A program made the position numbers and the translations under genes. From contig NZ_LMZQ01000020.1 of assembly GCF_001442625.1 (NCBI RefSeq), positions 62,001-126,000 of the forward strand: 64,000 nt of DNA. The letters are read 5' to 3'. Numbering within the stretch: position 1 is the first letter of the stretch; each line of letters starts with the position of its first letter. Positions 49,622-59,280 of the stretch are shown here, piece after piece. Under the pieces are notes generated by a model. That model saw only the letters and a list, made by a program, of their open reading frames with translations. It was not told the DNA's origin and made no database searches. Source of the stretch: Pedobacter ginsenosidimutans. Lineage in GTDB: Bacteria > Bacteroidota > Bacteroidia > Sphingobacteriales > Sphingobacteriaceae.

Positions 49622-50890
49622 ATGTCGAAAAACGCCTTAGTTTCTTTTAAAGGAGCCAAGAATATTAATACGGAAATCCAATTAACAGGCTCGAAAAGCG
49701 AATGCAACAGGGCTTTAATTATTAGCGCTTTAAGCAAAAAACTGGTTAAAGTTGAAAACCTTTCCAATGCTGCCGATACGGTAACCTTAAATGGCATCCT
49801 TAATAATCTTGAAGAAGAATTAGAAGTAGAAATCCAGGAATCAAAAACAGTTGACGTTGGCCCTGCAGGAACCGCTATGCGTTTCTTATCGGCTTATCTT
49901 TCGGCTAAAAACGGCAATTTCTTACTTACCGGAACCGAACGGATGAAACAGCGCCCCATTGGTATCTTGGCAGAGGCTTTAAAAACCATCGGCGCTGATA
50001 TTTCTTATGCAGAAGCAGAAGGTTTCCCTCCATTGAATATTGTTGGCCCTTTAAATCAAAAAACTGCTGAAGTTAAAATAAAAGGTGATATCAGCAGTCA
50101 ATATATTTCGGCATTACTGATGATTGCCCCTATCCTACCTCAGGGTTTAACTTTAGAAATTGAAGGCGAGCTTACCTCTAAACCATATGTAGATATGACT
50201 TTAGATATGTTGGCTGAAGTTGGCATTGCACATTCCTGGAACGGAAATTCAATTTCCATCAAACCACAGGTATTTAAACCTGGTACTTTGGTAGTAGAGC
50301 CCGACTGGAGCGCAGCATCGTATTGGTATAGCATTGCAGCCTTAGCTGATGATGCAGAAATTAGCTTACCTGCTTTAAAAGACAAAAGTTTACAGGGCGA
50401 TAGCCAGATCAAAAATATCATGAAGATTTTTGGCATTGCTACCAGTAAAACCAATAATGGGATTGCCATTAGCAACTTAGGGCTTTCTTTAGATACAAAA
50501 GAAGTTCTAGACTTAAAAACCTGTCCGGATTTAGCACAAACCATTGTAGTTATTGCAGCTGCACTAGGCAAAAACATGGCCTTTACAGGCTTAGAGACTT
50601 TAAAAATCAAAGAAACAGACCGTATTGCAGCTCTTCAGAACGAATTGGCTAAAATAGGCGTTACTTTTACAGAAGATAATCTGGTTTATACTTTAAATAC
50701 AGACAACCTTCATTTTCCGGAAAAAGTTACTTTTGCAACTTACGAGGACCACCGTATGGCAATGGCTTTTGCTCCTCTTGCGCTGTTGATCAACGAAGTT
50801 GAAATTGAAGAAATGCAGGTAGTAGAAAAATCTTATCCGCATTATTGGGAAGATTTGAAAAAAGCGGGATTTGAGGTGAGAGAGATATGA
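49622..50890 (+). CDS. aroA: 3-phosphoshikimate 1-carboxyvinyltransferase (EPSP synthase)
   Basis: A 422-residue EPSP synthase transferring enolpyruvyl from PEP to shikimate-3-phosphate. Motifs: LTGSKSECNRALIISAL (substrate-binding SKS...R), VGPAGTAMRFLSAYLS (the usual GNAGTAMR becomes GPAGTAMR), GTERMKQRPIGILAEAL, GDISSQYISALLM, ALKDKSLQGDSQ, and KETDRIAALQNELAK with YEDHRMAMAFAPLAL. Length normal. It retains the residues of the active site that I can place. The change Asn to Pro in the TAM motif region is a small difference, seen also in other Bacteroidota as I recall. Third gene of the operon. Confidence 0.93.
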   Translation: MSKNALVSFKGAKNINTEIQLTGSKSECNRALIISALSKKLVKVENLSNAADTVTLNGILNNLEEELEVEIQESKTVDVGPAGTAMRFLSAYLSAKNGNFLLTGTERMKQRPIGILAEALKTIGADISYAEAEGFPPLNIVGPLNQKTAEVKIKGDISSQYISALLMIAPILPQGLTLEIEGELTSKPYVDMTLDMLAEVGIAHSWNGNSISIKPQVFKPGTLVVEPDWSAASYWYSIAALADDAEISLPALKDKSLQGDSQIKNIMKIFGIATSKTNNGIAISNLGLSLDTKEVLDLKTCPDLAQTIVVIAAALGKNMAFTGLETLKIKETDRIAALQNELAKIGVTFTEDNLVYTLNTDNLHFPEKVTFATYEDHRMAMAFAPLALLINEVEIEEMQVVEKSYPHYWEDLKKAGFEVREI

Positions 50891-50903
50891 GACACGAGAT
50901 TTG

Positions 50904-51024
50904 AGATATGAGATTTGAGGCACTAGCAGTGAGACTCAAGAAATAAAACAACAATAATAATCTAACATCTAAAAACAATGAAGTTCAGATATGATAAACA
51001 GAATACTACTCAAATCTCATATCT
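50904..51024. repeat. Perfect 16-bp inverted repeat between aroA and aroC
   Basis: AGATATGAGATTTGAG (50904-50919) is inverted as CTCAAATCTCATATCT (51009-51024). More GAGAT-rich near-copies flank the left arm. The spacer is AT-rich. It is a low-complexity intergenic repeat of the type seen in Pedobacter genomes. Confidence 0.65.
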
Positions 51025-51046
51025 AGCTTCTCACATCTAAACAAAT

Positions 51047-52144
51047 ATGGCAGGCAACTCATTCGGACAACTATTTCGCATCACAACCTTTGGCGAATCT
51101 CATGGCGTAGCCATTGGGGTAATTATTGATGGCTGTCCGGCGCAATTGGATATCGATATGGACTTTATCCAATCAGAACTTGATAAACGTAAACCGGGTC
51201 AATCCAAAATCACTACTCAAAGAAAAGAAAGCGATACCGTTCAGATTTTATCGGGTGTATTTGAAGGAAAAAGTACAGGTACGCCAATTGCACTTTTAAT
51301 CCCGAACGAAGATCAACGTTCAAAAGATTACGGTCATAATGTTGATGTTTACCGTCCCAGCCATGCCGATTATGTTTATGATGCAAAATATGGTATCCGC
51401 GATCACCGCGGCGGAGGTCGCTCTTCTGCCCGAGAAACTGCTGCCCGTGTAGCAGCTGGTGCAATTGCCAAGCTGTTTTTAAAGCAACAGGGTATTGAAA
51501 TTTTTGCACATGTAACTTCAGTAGGTACAATAGAAGCCCCTAATTTGGAAAGCAATGATTTATCAGCTTTATTGCAAATTAGAGAAGAGAATATTGTGCG
51601 TTGCGCTGATCCTGCAACTGCACACGAAATGGTTGAGTTTATCGATGCCGTTCGTAAAGATGGCGATACCGTTGGGGGAAAAATAGGTTGCGTAGTAAGA
51701 GGCTGTCCCGCGGGCTTAGGTGAGCCTGTTTTTGATAAATTACATGCCGATTTAGGTAAAGCTATGCTCAGTATTAATGCTGTTCATGGTTTCGAATATG
51801 GTTCTGGTTTTGCCGGAAGTGAATTAAGAGGATCGCAACACAACGATATTCCACAGCCAAAAGCAGCCGATTCGAAAGTTTTTAAAACCACAACCAATTA
51901 TGCCGGTGGTATTTTGGGCGGCATTTCTAACGGGATGGATATTACCTTCAAAGTAGCTTTTAAGCCTGTTGCAACCATTATGCATAACCAGCAAACCATC
52001 AATGCTGCTGGAGAAGTTTCAGAGATTAAAGGTAAGGGCCGTCATGATCCTTGTGTAGTACCCAGAGCAGTAGTAATTGTTGAGGCCATGGCTGCACTGG
52101 TTTTAGCCGATCAGTTTTTAAGAAACAAAGCAAGTATTATTTAA
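51047..52144 (+). CDS. aroC: Chorismate synthase
   Basis: A 365-residue chorismate synthase that needs reduced FMN to convert EPSP to chorismate. The three family signatures are present: GESHGVAIGVIIDGCPAQ near residue 15, the DHRGGGRSSARETAARVAAGAIAK region (about 122-145) and the C-terminal KGRHDPCVVPRAVVIVEAMAALVLADQFL. Length usual. It completes the shikimate part of the operon. Confidence 0.96.
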   Translation: MAGNSFGQLFRITTFGESHGVAIGVIIDGCPAQLDIDMDFIQSELDKRKPGQSKITTQRKESDTVQILSGVFEGKSTGTPIALLIPNEDQRSKDYGHNVDVYRPSHADYVYDAKYGIRDHRGGGRSSARETAARVAAGAIAKLFLKQQGIEIFAHVTSVGTIEAPNLESNDLSALLQIREENIVRCADPATAHEMVEFIDAVRKDGDTVGGKIGCVVRGCPAGLGEPVFDKLHADLGKAMLSINAVHGFEYGSGFAGSELRGSQHNDIPQPKAADSKVFKTTTNYAGGILGGISNGMDITFKVAFKPVATIMHNQQTINAAGEVSEIKGKGRHDPCVVPRAVVIVEAMAALVLADQFLRNKASII

Positions 52145-52153
52145 TTTCCGTTA

Positions 52154-52762
52154 ATGAGAATCATCACCTTCTTATTTCTATTGATCAGCATGAATAGCTT
52201 TGCACAAAGTTATGCTGATCAGATCGCAAAACATCGTGAAACCTATAAACAGGATTTCATTAAAGATGAACGCTCACCACTCAAGAAAAACGACCTGCAA
52301 AACCTTCATTTTTATGAGGCAGACAGTGCTTATAAAATTTTGGCTGATGTAGAAATACTGAAGAATGAAAAAGTTTTCAAAATGCCTACTTTTAATGGCT
52401 CTAGCAGCGATTACTATAAATATGCTCATGTAAACTTCGTTCTTAATGGCAAAAAAATCCAAATGACTTTATATAGAAGTGTTTCTTTATCAACCAACCC
52501 GGTTTATAAAGATCATCTCTTTCTGCCCTTTACTGATGAAACTAACAATAAGGAAACTTATGGCGGTGGCAGGTACATTGACCTGGATGCAAAAGAAATT
52601 GTAGCTAATCACATCGAAATTGATTTTAACAAAGCCTACAATCCTTACTGTGCCTATAGCGACGGATACCGTTGCCCAGTCCCTCCAGAAGAAAACGACC
52701 TGCAATTGTCTATAAAAGTTGGCGAGAAATTATATACCGGAGAGAAGAAACACCAGAAATAA
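52154..52762 (+). CDS. DUF1684 family exported protein
   Basis: A 202-residue protein with a signal peptide (MRIITFLFLLISMNSFAQ). The conserved DUF1684 features are YADQIAKHRETYKQDFIKDERSPL near the mature start, LNGKKIQMTLYRS, LFLPFTDETNNKETYGGGRYIDL, and the C-terminal IDFNKAYNPYCAYSDGYRCPVPPEENDLQLSIKVGEK with two Cys. The function of this family is unknown. It is 9 bp from aroC and may be co-transcribed by chance. Confidence 0.85.
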   Translation: MRIITFLFLLISMNSFAQSYADQIAKHRETYKQDFIKDERSPLKKNDLQNLHFYEADSAYKILADVEILKNEKVFKMPTFNGSSSDYYKYAHVNFVLNGKKIQMTLYRSVSLSTNPVYKDHLFLPFTDETNNKETYGGGRYIDLDAKEIVANHIEIDFNKAYNPYCAYSDGYRCPVPPEENDLQLSIKVGEKLYTGEKKHQK

Positions 52763-52887
52763 AAGTTAATGTTACGTTTATCTACAAAATGATACCTGGA
52801 TTGTATTATAATCCACATTTTAACGTAAATTACAAACATTAAGTAAAAATACGTGTTCTCTAACTAAATTACATAACCCATTCCTAA

Positions 52888-53643
52888 ATGACGTACAGCT
52901 GTTTAATTGTTGATGATAATGAAATTGAAAGAGATGCCATAGAAATGCATCTAAAAAAAATCCCATCATTAAATATTATCGCTGTCTGTAGTAACGGTAT
53001 AGAAGCTTCACAAATTTTATCAGCCACTTCAGTGGATATTGTTTATTCCGATATTGATATGCCAGAGCTTTCCGGTGTGGATTTATTAAAGAGCCTTAAA
53101 AAACAACCGTTATTTATATTTATTACTTCATTTAGTGAATATGCAGCAGAAAGCTTTAATCTCGATGCTCTGGATTTCATTGTTAAGCCCGCAACATTCG
53201 AACGCATATTAAAAGCCACCAATAAAGCCATCGAGTATATTGAGTTAAGGAAACAAGTAAATAAACTTCCTGTCGAAAACTTAAACAACGACGATAAAAA
53301 AGACGACGATTATTTCTTTTTTAGGGAGACTAAAGGCATAACCAAGCTGAAATATAACGATGTAATTTATATTGAAAGTATGGGCGATTTTTCAAAGCTG
53401 TTTACCAGTATCGATAAACATGTTATTTTAGTGAGCCTAAAAAACCTAGAAAAACAACTGCCTTCGAAAATTTTCTCAAGGGTACACAAACAGTACATCA
53501 TTAATATAAACCATATTGTAACCTTAACCAATCATGAGGTTCATTTAGATCATAACTTTCTGGTTCCGATAAGTGCTTCTAACAGGCAGGAATTATTGGA
53601 AAAATCAATTGACAAGAAAATTCTGTCGAGATTTTTAAAATAA
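52888..53643 (+). CDS. LytTR-family response regulator
   Basis: A 251-residue regulator. The receiver domain (residues 4-122) has the acidic pair DD near 9-10, the phosphoacceptor Asp55 in YSDIDMPELSG, the Ser/Thr switch in FITSFSEYA, and the Lys in FIVKPATFE. A LytTR DNA-binding domain follows (about 145-245, KLKYNDVIYIESMGDFSKLFTSIDKHVILVSLKNLEKQLPS). Its stop codon lies one base from the end of the convergent TPR histidine kinase gene. A functional pairing is possible but not shown. Confidence 0.9.
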   Translation: MTYSCLIVDDNEIERDAIEMHLKKIPSLNIIAVCSNGIEASQILSATSVDIVYSDIDMPELSGVDLLKSLKKQPLFIFITSFSEYAAESFNLDALDFIVKPATFERILKATNKAIEYIELRKQVNKLPVENLNNDDKKDDDYFFFRETKGITKLKYNDVIYIESMGDFSKLFTSIDKHVILVSLKNLEKQLPSKIFSRVHKQYIININHIVTLTNHEVHLDHNFLVPISASNRQELLEKSIDKKILSRFLK

Positions 53644-53644
53644 T

Positions 53645-55960
53645 TTATTTCTTCAGGATTATTTTAAAATAACTTCCGCCTGTAGGATTAATATCGGCAC
53701 TAATTTTACCATCCATCAAGCTAATAAAGGTTCTGCAGAGCAATAAACCTAAACCTGTACCTTTTTCTTTATTGGTGCCTAATGTACTCACACCCGCGCC
53801 TAGATAACCTGGCTTATTAAAATGTTCGACCTGTACAGGTGTTAAACCGATCCCTGTATCTGAAATTTTAATCTCCAGCACATTTCCGTTATGAGCGGCA
53901 CTAGTTGTGATTGTACCACCATTAGGCGTAAATTTAATGGCATTGCTGATGATGTTTCGAATAACCAGCATGAACATATTCGAATCTGCTTTGCAAAATG
54001 TTTTGGCTGGCACTAAATTCTGAATAGTTAAGCTTTTTTCGTTGGCGTTATCCCGCAAAGAAAGAATAACTTCATTAATCAGCTCATGAATATCCAACGA
54101 TTCTAAATAAGGGTTGAAACCCTGCATCTGGCTGGCCGCCCAATTAAGGAGATTCTCCATCATTGTAGAGGTATAGGTGAGGTTGTTTTTTAGTGCCGCA
54201 GCATATCTGTTTAATTTCTCTTGTTCAATATCCCCCCCTTCTAACAGCTGCATAAAGGAGATTAATGAATTTACAGGGGTGCGCATATCGTGGCTTACCA
54301 CACTAAAAATACGGTCTTTAACCTTACTTAACTGTTCTAACTCCCGTTTTTGGTTATTGATAATTATATTCAGTCTCGTTGTTTTCCGCTGATTAAAAAA
54401 TATAACAACGGCAATAATCAGAATCAATGTGGTGGCTATGGTGAGGAATAATTTTACACGTTCATCAAATTTAATCTGTTGTACCTGTTTACTAATCTGC
54501 TTATCCTTTATCCCGGCAGCTAACTTTGCCTCAAATTTGGCATTTGCAAATTTACTATCCTGAGCCAAGCGCTGAATATCGAGATCAGCTTTTGCCTTTT
54601 GAAAAGTTAGGAGATCCAATGCTTTTTCTTTATCACTCAACACTAATTGTTGCCTTTTTAGCTCAAGTTCCTGCTGCTGTCTTTTTAACTCACCTTCTGT
54701 AAGTTTTTGCTTCAATAAATAATCGCGTTCCTTAACACCAAAATCGAGCTGCATCTGCCTTCGGGTAATTTCCTTTTCTTTTTCCTGGTCGAAAATTTTA
54801 TCTCTAGCGGCAATATACTGCCTGTAGTAGGCTAACGATTTGTTATAGTCATTTTGTTTTTCATACACCGTACTCAACCCTAAACTAGATTGTTTTTCTA
54901 TATCCAACAAGCTGTTTTCTTCGGCAATTTTTAAACTATTATTGAGTAATAGGATGGCGTTTTCAAAATCATTTTCTTTTTGATAAAAGTTTCCCAGTGC
55001 ATATAAACTTGAGGCATAGGCTTCTTTATCATCTCCCGCCTTATTTAACTCAACTGATTTTTGATACGACTTTAACGCTGCATCCTTTTGTCCTATTGAA
55101 CTGTATAAGTTGGCAAGATCTCGTTTAACAGTGGCTATTAAACCTATATCTCCGATGGCTTCTGATACCAGCAATGATTTATTGTAATACGCTAAGGCCA
55201 GTTTAATTTTCTGGTTAGGCAGTACATTCATCTCCCTTAATTCGCGATCTGAAGCCTCGAAATAATTGGTGCCGATCAAGCCATAAACAACGGCTACGCC
55301 TCTTGTATTTTCGCCTTCTTTAGCAAATACTTTTAGCGCCATGTTCATATAAACCAAGGCCTGACTCTGATTACCCAAACTTTGGTAAATAGTAGAAATA
55401 TTGGTATAACAACTGGCCATATCGGTTTCGTTGCCCATTTTCTCGTAGATAGCTATAGCCTTTTGGTTAACTTCTAATGATTTCACATAATCTGGAATAC
55501 TGCCATATAAAGCCCCTAAATTGAGGTAAGTTCCCGCAACCATATCTAAATTACCTACTGAAGAAAATTCGGCAACTGCATTGTGATAGTTCTCTTCTGC
55601 CTTTTGATAATTAGACCTACCGTGATACATTAAACCCCTACGGTAATAAGCCATTGCAGAGAATTTTTTTAGATTTTTCTCATGCGAAAGCTGAATGGTT
55701 TTATCCACATATTCTTCCGCTTTATCTACATTTTTCATCCTCATGTATTGGCGGTAAACTTCCGTCAATATTTTGATTTTGGTGGAATCTGTTTTTAAAT
55801 TCTTTTGATTTAAACTTAAAAGGCTATCCAGTTTTTTCTGCGGCGCACTCACCTGACTAAAACTAGCCGTGCATAAAAATGAGAAAAAGAGAAACAGCAT
55901 GCCTTTTTTAGAAAAACACGTTTTACTAACGAACTCAGCATTTACAAGATAGCGCTTCAT
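53645..55960 (-). CDS. TPR-domain sensor histidine kinase
   Basis: A 771-residue membrane kinase. Signal peptide near residues 17-36, then about eight TPR units between 60 and 385 (for example AMAYYRRGLMYHGRSNYQKAEENYHNA, GTYLNLGALYGSIPDYVKSLEVN), a coiled coil (about 395-500, rich in KQQELELKRQQLVLSDKEKAL), a transmembrane helix (LFLTIATTLILIIAVVIFF, about 508-526), a HisKA dimerisation domain with the phospho-His in FSVVSHDMRTPVNSLIS, and a HATPase domain with VIRNIISNAIKFTPNGG (N box), IKISDTGIGLTP (G1) and GTGLGLLLCR (G2). All kinase motifs are intact. The TPR part is periplasmic and likely senses a protein or peptide. Convergent with the LytTR regulator gene. Confidence 0.9.
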   Translation of the reverse strand: MKRYLVNAEFVSKTCFSKKGMLFLFFSFLCTASFSQVSAPQKKLDSLLSLNQKNLKTDSTKIKILTEVYRQYMRMKNVDKAEEYVDKTIQLSHEKNLKKFSAMAYYRRGLMYHGRSNYQKAEENYHNAVAEFSSVGNLDMVAGTYLNLGALYGSIPDYVKSLEVNQKAIAIYEKMGNETDMASCYTNISTIYQSLGNQSQALVYMNMALKVFAKEGENTRGVAVVYGLIGTNYFEASDRELREMNVLPNQKIKLALAYYNKSLLVSEAIGDIGLIATVKRDLANLYSSIGQKDAALKSYQKSVELNKAGDDKEAYASSLYALGNFYQKENDFENAILLLNNSLKIAEENSLLDIEKQSSLGLSTVYEKQNDYNKSLAYYRQYIAARDKIFDQEKEKEITRRQMQLDFGVKERDYLLKQKLTEGELKRQQQELELKRQQLVLSDKEKALDLLTFQKAKADLDIQRLAQDSKFANAKFEAKLAAGIKDKQISKQVQQIKFDERVKLFLTIATTLILIIAVVIFFNQRKTTRLNIIINNQKRELEQLSKVKDRIFSVVSHDMRTPVNSLISFMQLLEGGDIEQEKLNRYAAALKNNLTYTSTMMENLLNWAASQMQGFNPYLESLDIHELINEVILSLRDNANEKSLTIQNLVPAKTFCKADSNMFMLVIRNIISNAIKFTPNGGTITTSAAHNGNVLEIKISDTGIGLTPVQVEHFNKPGYLGAGVSTLGTNKEKGTGLGLLLCRTFISLMDGKISADINPTGGSYFKIILKK

Positions 55961-56234
55961 TTTCAGATCAAACCAATGATTTGTTTCTACTGGATAATGA
56001 GCATAAAAAATCTTGAAAATGACAGCGTTTCATATCCGGATTGAGATAAAACATACTGAAATAACAAAATAGGTTTGGTTTATAAAAGTAATTAAAAAAC
56101 TGATCAATAGGTAACCAGTTTTTCACCTTTTTATCAAAATCTAAATCATTTAAACATAAACAAAATAAGAAACTGATTTGTAAACCCTTTAAATTATTCA
56201 GATGGTTAAATCTTATGCCCCAGCAATTACATTA
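55961..56234. other. Intergenic region, no gene seen
   Basis: 274 bp between two minus-strand genes; no strong hairpin or reading frame. Confidence 0.4.
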
Positions 56235-58664
56235 TTAAAAAAATGCGGGGTATTTAGTTGGATTTGCATCGTGCATCATCTGGTAAATGGTTTCAATGAC
56301 ATCGTCAACCGATGGTTTACTGAAATAATCACCATCAGATCCAAATGGCGGACGGTGTGCTTTAGCCGATAATGTTTTCGGCTGACCATCTAAATGGAAA
56401 TAACCTTTTTGTTCTTCGAGTACCTTTTGCAGGATATATGCAGATGCACCTCCGGGAACATCTTCATCTACCACCAGTAATTTATTGGTTTTGGCAAGGG
56501 AGTTTACACAAACCCGAGTAGTATCAAAAGGTAATAAAGTTTGTGGATCTATAATTTCTACAGAAATGCCCAATAAGCTCAATTCTTCTGCCGCTTCCTG
56601 AACAATTCTTAACGAAGATCCGTAAGATACTACGGTAATATCCGTTCCTTCTTCTAAAACCTCTGCTTTGCCTAATGGAACCGTAAAATCGCCAACATTA
56701 CTGGGTAGTTTTTCTTTGAGTCGGTAACCATTTAAACACTCAATTACCACAGCAGGTTCATCAGCCCTAAAAAGGGTGTTGTACATGCCGGCAGCTTGAG
56801 TCATATTTCTTGGCACACATAAATGCATTCCCCTTAAAGCGCCTAAAATCATGCTGATCGGGGAACCTGAATGCCAGATTCCTTCCAATCGATGGCCACG
56901 GGTACGCACAATAACAGGTGCTTTTTGAATCCCTTTGGTTCGGTAAGATAGCGATGCTAAATCGTCGCTGAGTACATTTAGTGCAAAAATTAAATAATCA
57001 AGATACTGTATTTCGGCAATCGGTTTTAAACCCCTCATGGCCAAACCAATACCCTGGCCCATAATGGTCATTTCTCTAATTCCAGTATCGGTAATCCTCA
57101 ACTCACCATATTTAGCCTGCAAACCTGCAAAGCCTTGATTTACATCACCTATATTTCCTAAATCTTCTCCGAAAGCCACTAAACGTGGATCGCGGGCAAA
57201 ATTTTCGTTAAAGCAGGCATTAAGCACCTCCCTACCGTCGACCATTTTCGATTGTTCATCATATGCCGCGTTAACCACTGCAATCATATCCGGACTTTCT
57301 TTGCCATCAGTATGCAGTTTAGAATTATAACGGTCGTAATTAAACTTGGCCTGCTGTTTATACCAGGTTAACAGTTCATCGCGTTCGGGAGAATTAAAAC
57401 TAGCCGATAAGCGAATGGCTTTTCGTGCGGCAGTAAAAACCTCCCTGCGTTGTGCATCGGCAGTTGAGGCCAGGTTTGCAGCAATTCTAGCCAGTTCGGG
57501 TTGATGTTTAGCTACACCACCAATTAAATCAACCACTTGTTTTTGCTCGGGTTTAATGCTATCCAAAAACTCGTTCCAAGCTTCTTTTTGTGCATTACGA
57601 ACAAAAACTTTCGCCTCTTTTTCAATCTCTGCAATTTCCTCTTCGGTTGCTACCGCCGAATCGAGCATCCAGGCACGCATTTTCAGGATGCAGTCGTGTT
57701 CGGTTTCCCAAGCTAAACGATCTTTTGATTTATACCTTTCGTGCGAGCCAGAGGTAGAGTGTCCCTGAGGTTGAGTAAGTTCGGTAACGTGAATTAAAAC
57801 AGGTACATGTTCGTCTCTACAAACATTTATTGCTTTTTCATACACCTCGCATAAAGCTGGATAATCCCAGCCCTTTACTTTATAAATTTCATATCCTGGT
57901 TGATCAGGCTCACGCTGAAAACCTTTTAAAACTTCAGAAATATCTTCTTTTGTAGTTTGATATTTTGCCGGAACTGAAATGCCATAAGCATCATCCCAAA
58001 TCGAGATGGCCATGGGTATCTGTAATACACCTGCTGCATTAATGGCTTCAAAAAACACGCCTTCAGAAGTTGATGCATTACCAATGGTACCAAAAGCAAC
58101 TTCATTTCCGTTAACCGAAAAGTGCTTTAAGTAATCCAGTTCCTTATTTTGCCTAAATAATTTAGAAGCATAAGCTAAGCCAACCAAACGGGCCATTTGG
58201 CCCCCGGTAGGAGAAATATCTGATGAACAGTTTTTAATCTGCGTTAAATCGTTCCAGCTTCCATCTTCATTAACTGATTTTGTTGCAAAATGACAGTTCA
58301 TTTGCCTACCGCCAGAAAACGGATCAGCTCCGTCGGTTGGATTGGCGTAAAGCTGTGCAAAAAATTCTTTAATGGTAGAAATCCCCGTTGCAAAGGCAAA
58401 AGTTTGATCACGGTAATAGCCCGAGCGCCAATCGCCGTTTTTAAAAGCTTTCGCCATAGCCACCTGGGGTACCTCTTTTCCATCGCCAAAAATGCCAAAT
58501 TTAGCCTTCCCTGTTAATACTTCTCTACGGCCTAAAACACTGGCCTGCCTACTTTCAAAGGCTATTTTATAGTCGTTTATAACGATAGATTTAAAATCGT
58601 TAAAACTGAGTTCGGAAGCATCAATAGTGTTGGTCATCAATTTTTCATTCGGCATAGTAATCAA
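56235..58664 (-). CDS. Fused alpha/beta 2-oxoacid dehydrogenase E1 component
   Basis: An 809-residue thiamine diphosphate enzyme in which E1 alpha (about residues 15-400) and E1 beta (about 470-809) are one chain. The alpha part has GGQMARLVGLAYASKLF, GNASTSEGVFFEAINAAGVLQIPMAISIWDDAYGIS and SHERYKSKDRLAWE. The usual ThDP motif GDGxxxEG...NN reads GNASTSEG...WDD here, a subgroup variant. The beta part has VAFGEDLGNIGDVNQGF, RITDTGIREMTIMGQGIGLAMRGL, AEIQYLDYLIFALNVL, and EIIDPQTLLPFDT. It would decarboxylate a branched-chain 2-oxoacid or a pyruvate-like substrate with E2 and E3 encoded elsewhere. The start could also be Met4 or the Met of MTNTIDASE. Confidence 0.88.
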   Translation of the reverse strand: MITMPNEKLMTNTIDASELSFNDFKSIVINDYKIAFESRQASVLGRREVLTGKAKFGIFGDGKEVPQVAMAKAFKNGDWRSGYYRDQTFAFATGISTIKEFFAQLYANPTDGADPFSGGRQMNCHFATKSVNEDGSWNDLTQIKNCSSDISPTGGQMARLVGLAYASKLFRQNKELDYLKHFSVNGNEVAFGTIGNASTSEGVFFEAINAAGVLQIPMAISIWDDAYGISVPAKYQTTKEDISEVLKGFQREPDQPGYEIYKVKGWDYPALCEVYEKAINVCRDEHVPVLIHVTELTQPQGHSTSGSHERYKSKDRLAWETEHDCILKMRAWMLDSAVATEEEIAEIEKEAKVFVRNAQKEAWNEFLDSIKPEQKQVVDLIGGVAKHQPELARIAANLASTADAQRREVFTAARKAIRLSASFNSPERDELLTWYKQQAKFNYDRYNSKLHTDGKESPDMIAVVNAAYDEQSKMVDGREVLNACFNENFARDPRLVAFGEDLGNIGDVNQGFAGLQAKYGELRITDTGIREMTIMGQGIGLAMRGLKPIAEIQYLDYLIFALNVLSDDLASLSYRTKGIQKAPVIVRTRGHRLEGIWHSGSPISMILGALRGMHLCVPRNMTQAAGMYNTLFRADEPAVVIECLNGYRLKEKLPSNVGDFTVPLGKAEVLEEGTDITVVSYGSSLRIVQEAAEELSLLGISVEIIDPQTLLPFDTTRVCVNSLAKTNKLLVVDEDVPGGASAYILQKVLEEQKGYFHLDGQPKTLSAKAHRPPFGSDGDYFSKPSVDDVIETIYQMMHDANPTKYPAFF

Positions 58665-58760
58665 AGATTGGTTGCGGCAAATATATACAAAATTAAAAGT
58701 TTGCCTTTATCCTCGATTGTAAAATTATATATGGATTTGTAAAATATATTTGGAATAGTT

Positions 58761-58789
58761 TTTGTTTTAATATGAAAACATTAAATTTG
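58761..58789 (+). promoter_or_regulatory. Candidate promoter of the DUF1573 gene
   Basis: TTTG at 58761-58764 and a perfect -7 box TAAATTTG at 58782-58789, spaced 17 bp, slightly shorter than the usual 19-21. The start codon is 36 bp downstream. Confidence 0.45.
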
Positions 58790-58825
58790 TTTTAGAATTT
58801 AAAAAATAAATTACAACCACATAAC

Positions 58826-59218
58826 ATGAAAAAGATCTTAGTATTATTCGCTTTTGTTTTAGGTTTAGGTATTGCTGTAAATGCACAAACTAAACCTGCA
58901 GAGTTTAAATTTGAATCTGAAACTCACGATTTCGGTAAAATCGTTTTAAACAAACCAGTAACTTACGATTTCAAATACACCAACATTGGCGAAGAGCCAT
59001 TAATTATTACCAAAGCTGAAGCAAGTTGTGGATGTACAGTACCTAAATACACTTCTACCCCATTGAAAAAAGGTGAAACCGGTGTCATTTCGGTAACGTT
59101 TAACGCTGCTGCCGGTCCATCAACTTTTTCGAAAGCCGTAACCATTACTTCAAATGCTAAAACACCAATTAAAGTGCTTTACATTAAAGGTGAAACGGTT
59201 GCCGCAGCTTCGAAATAA
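58826..59218 (+). CDS. DUF1573 domain protein
   Basis: A 130-residue exported protein: signal peptide (ILVLFAFVLGLGIAVNAQT), then the DUF1573 domain with KFESETHDFGKIVLNKPVTYDFKYTNIGEEPLIITKAEASCGCTVPKY, the characteristic ...SCGC(T)xP motif, followed by KKGETGVISVTFNAA. Such Ig-like ASH-type domains are very common in Bacteroidota and have no known enzymatic role. Own promoter-like box upstream and terminator downstream; monocistronic. Confidence 0.9.
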   Translation: MKKILVLFAFVLGLGIAVNAQTKPAEFKFESETHDFGKIVLNKPVTYDFKYTNIGEEPLIITKAEASCGCTVPKYTSTPLKKGETGVISVTFNAAAGPSTFSKAVTITSNAKTPIKVLYIKGETVAAASK

Positions 59219-59240
59219 TTATTTAAACGATAATATTTAA

Positions 59241-59269
59241 AAAGTCCCGATTTTCATCGGGACTTTTTT
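59241..59269 (+). terminator. Rho-independent terminator of the DUF1573 gene
   Basis: AAAGTCCCGAT (59241-59251) pairs with ATCGGGACTTT (59256-59266), followed by T; 22 bases past the stop. Confidence 0.88.
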
Positions 59270-59280
59270 ATTTTTGTGCC

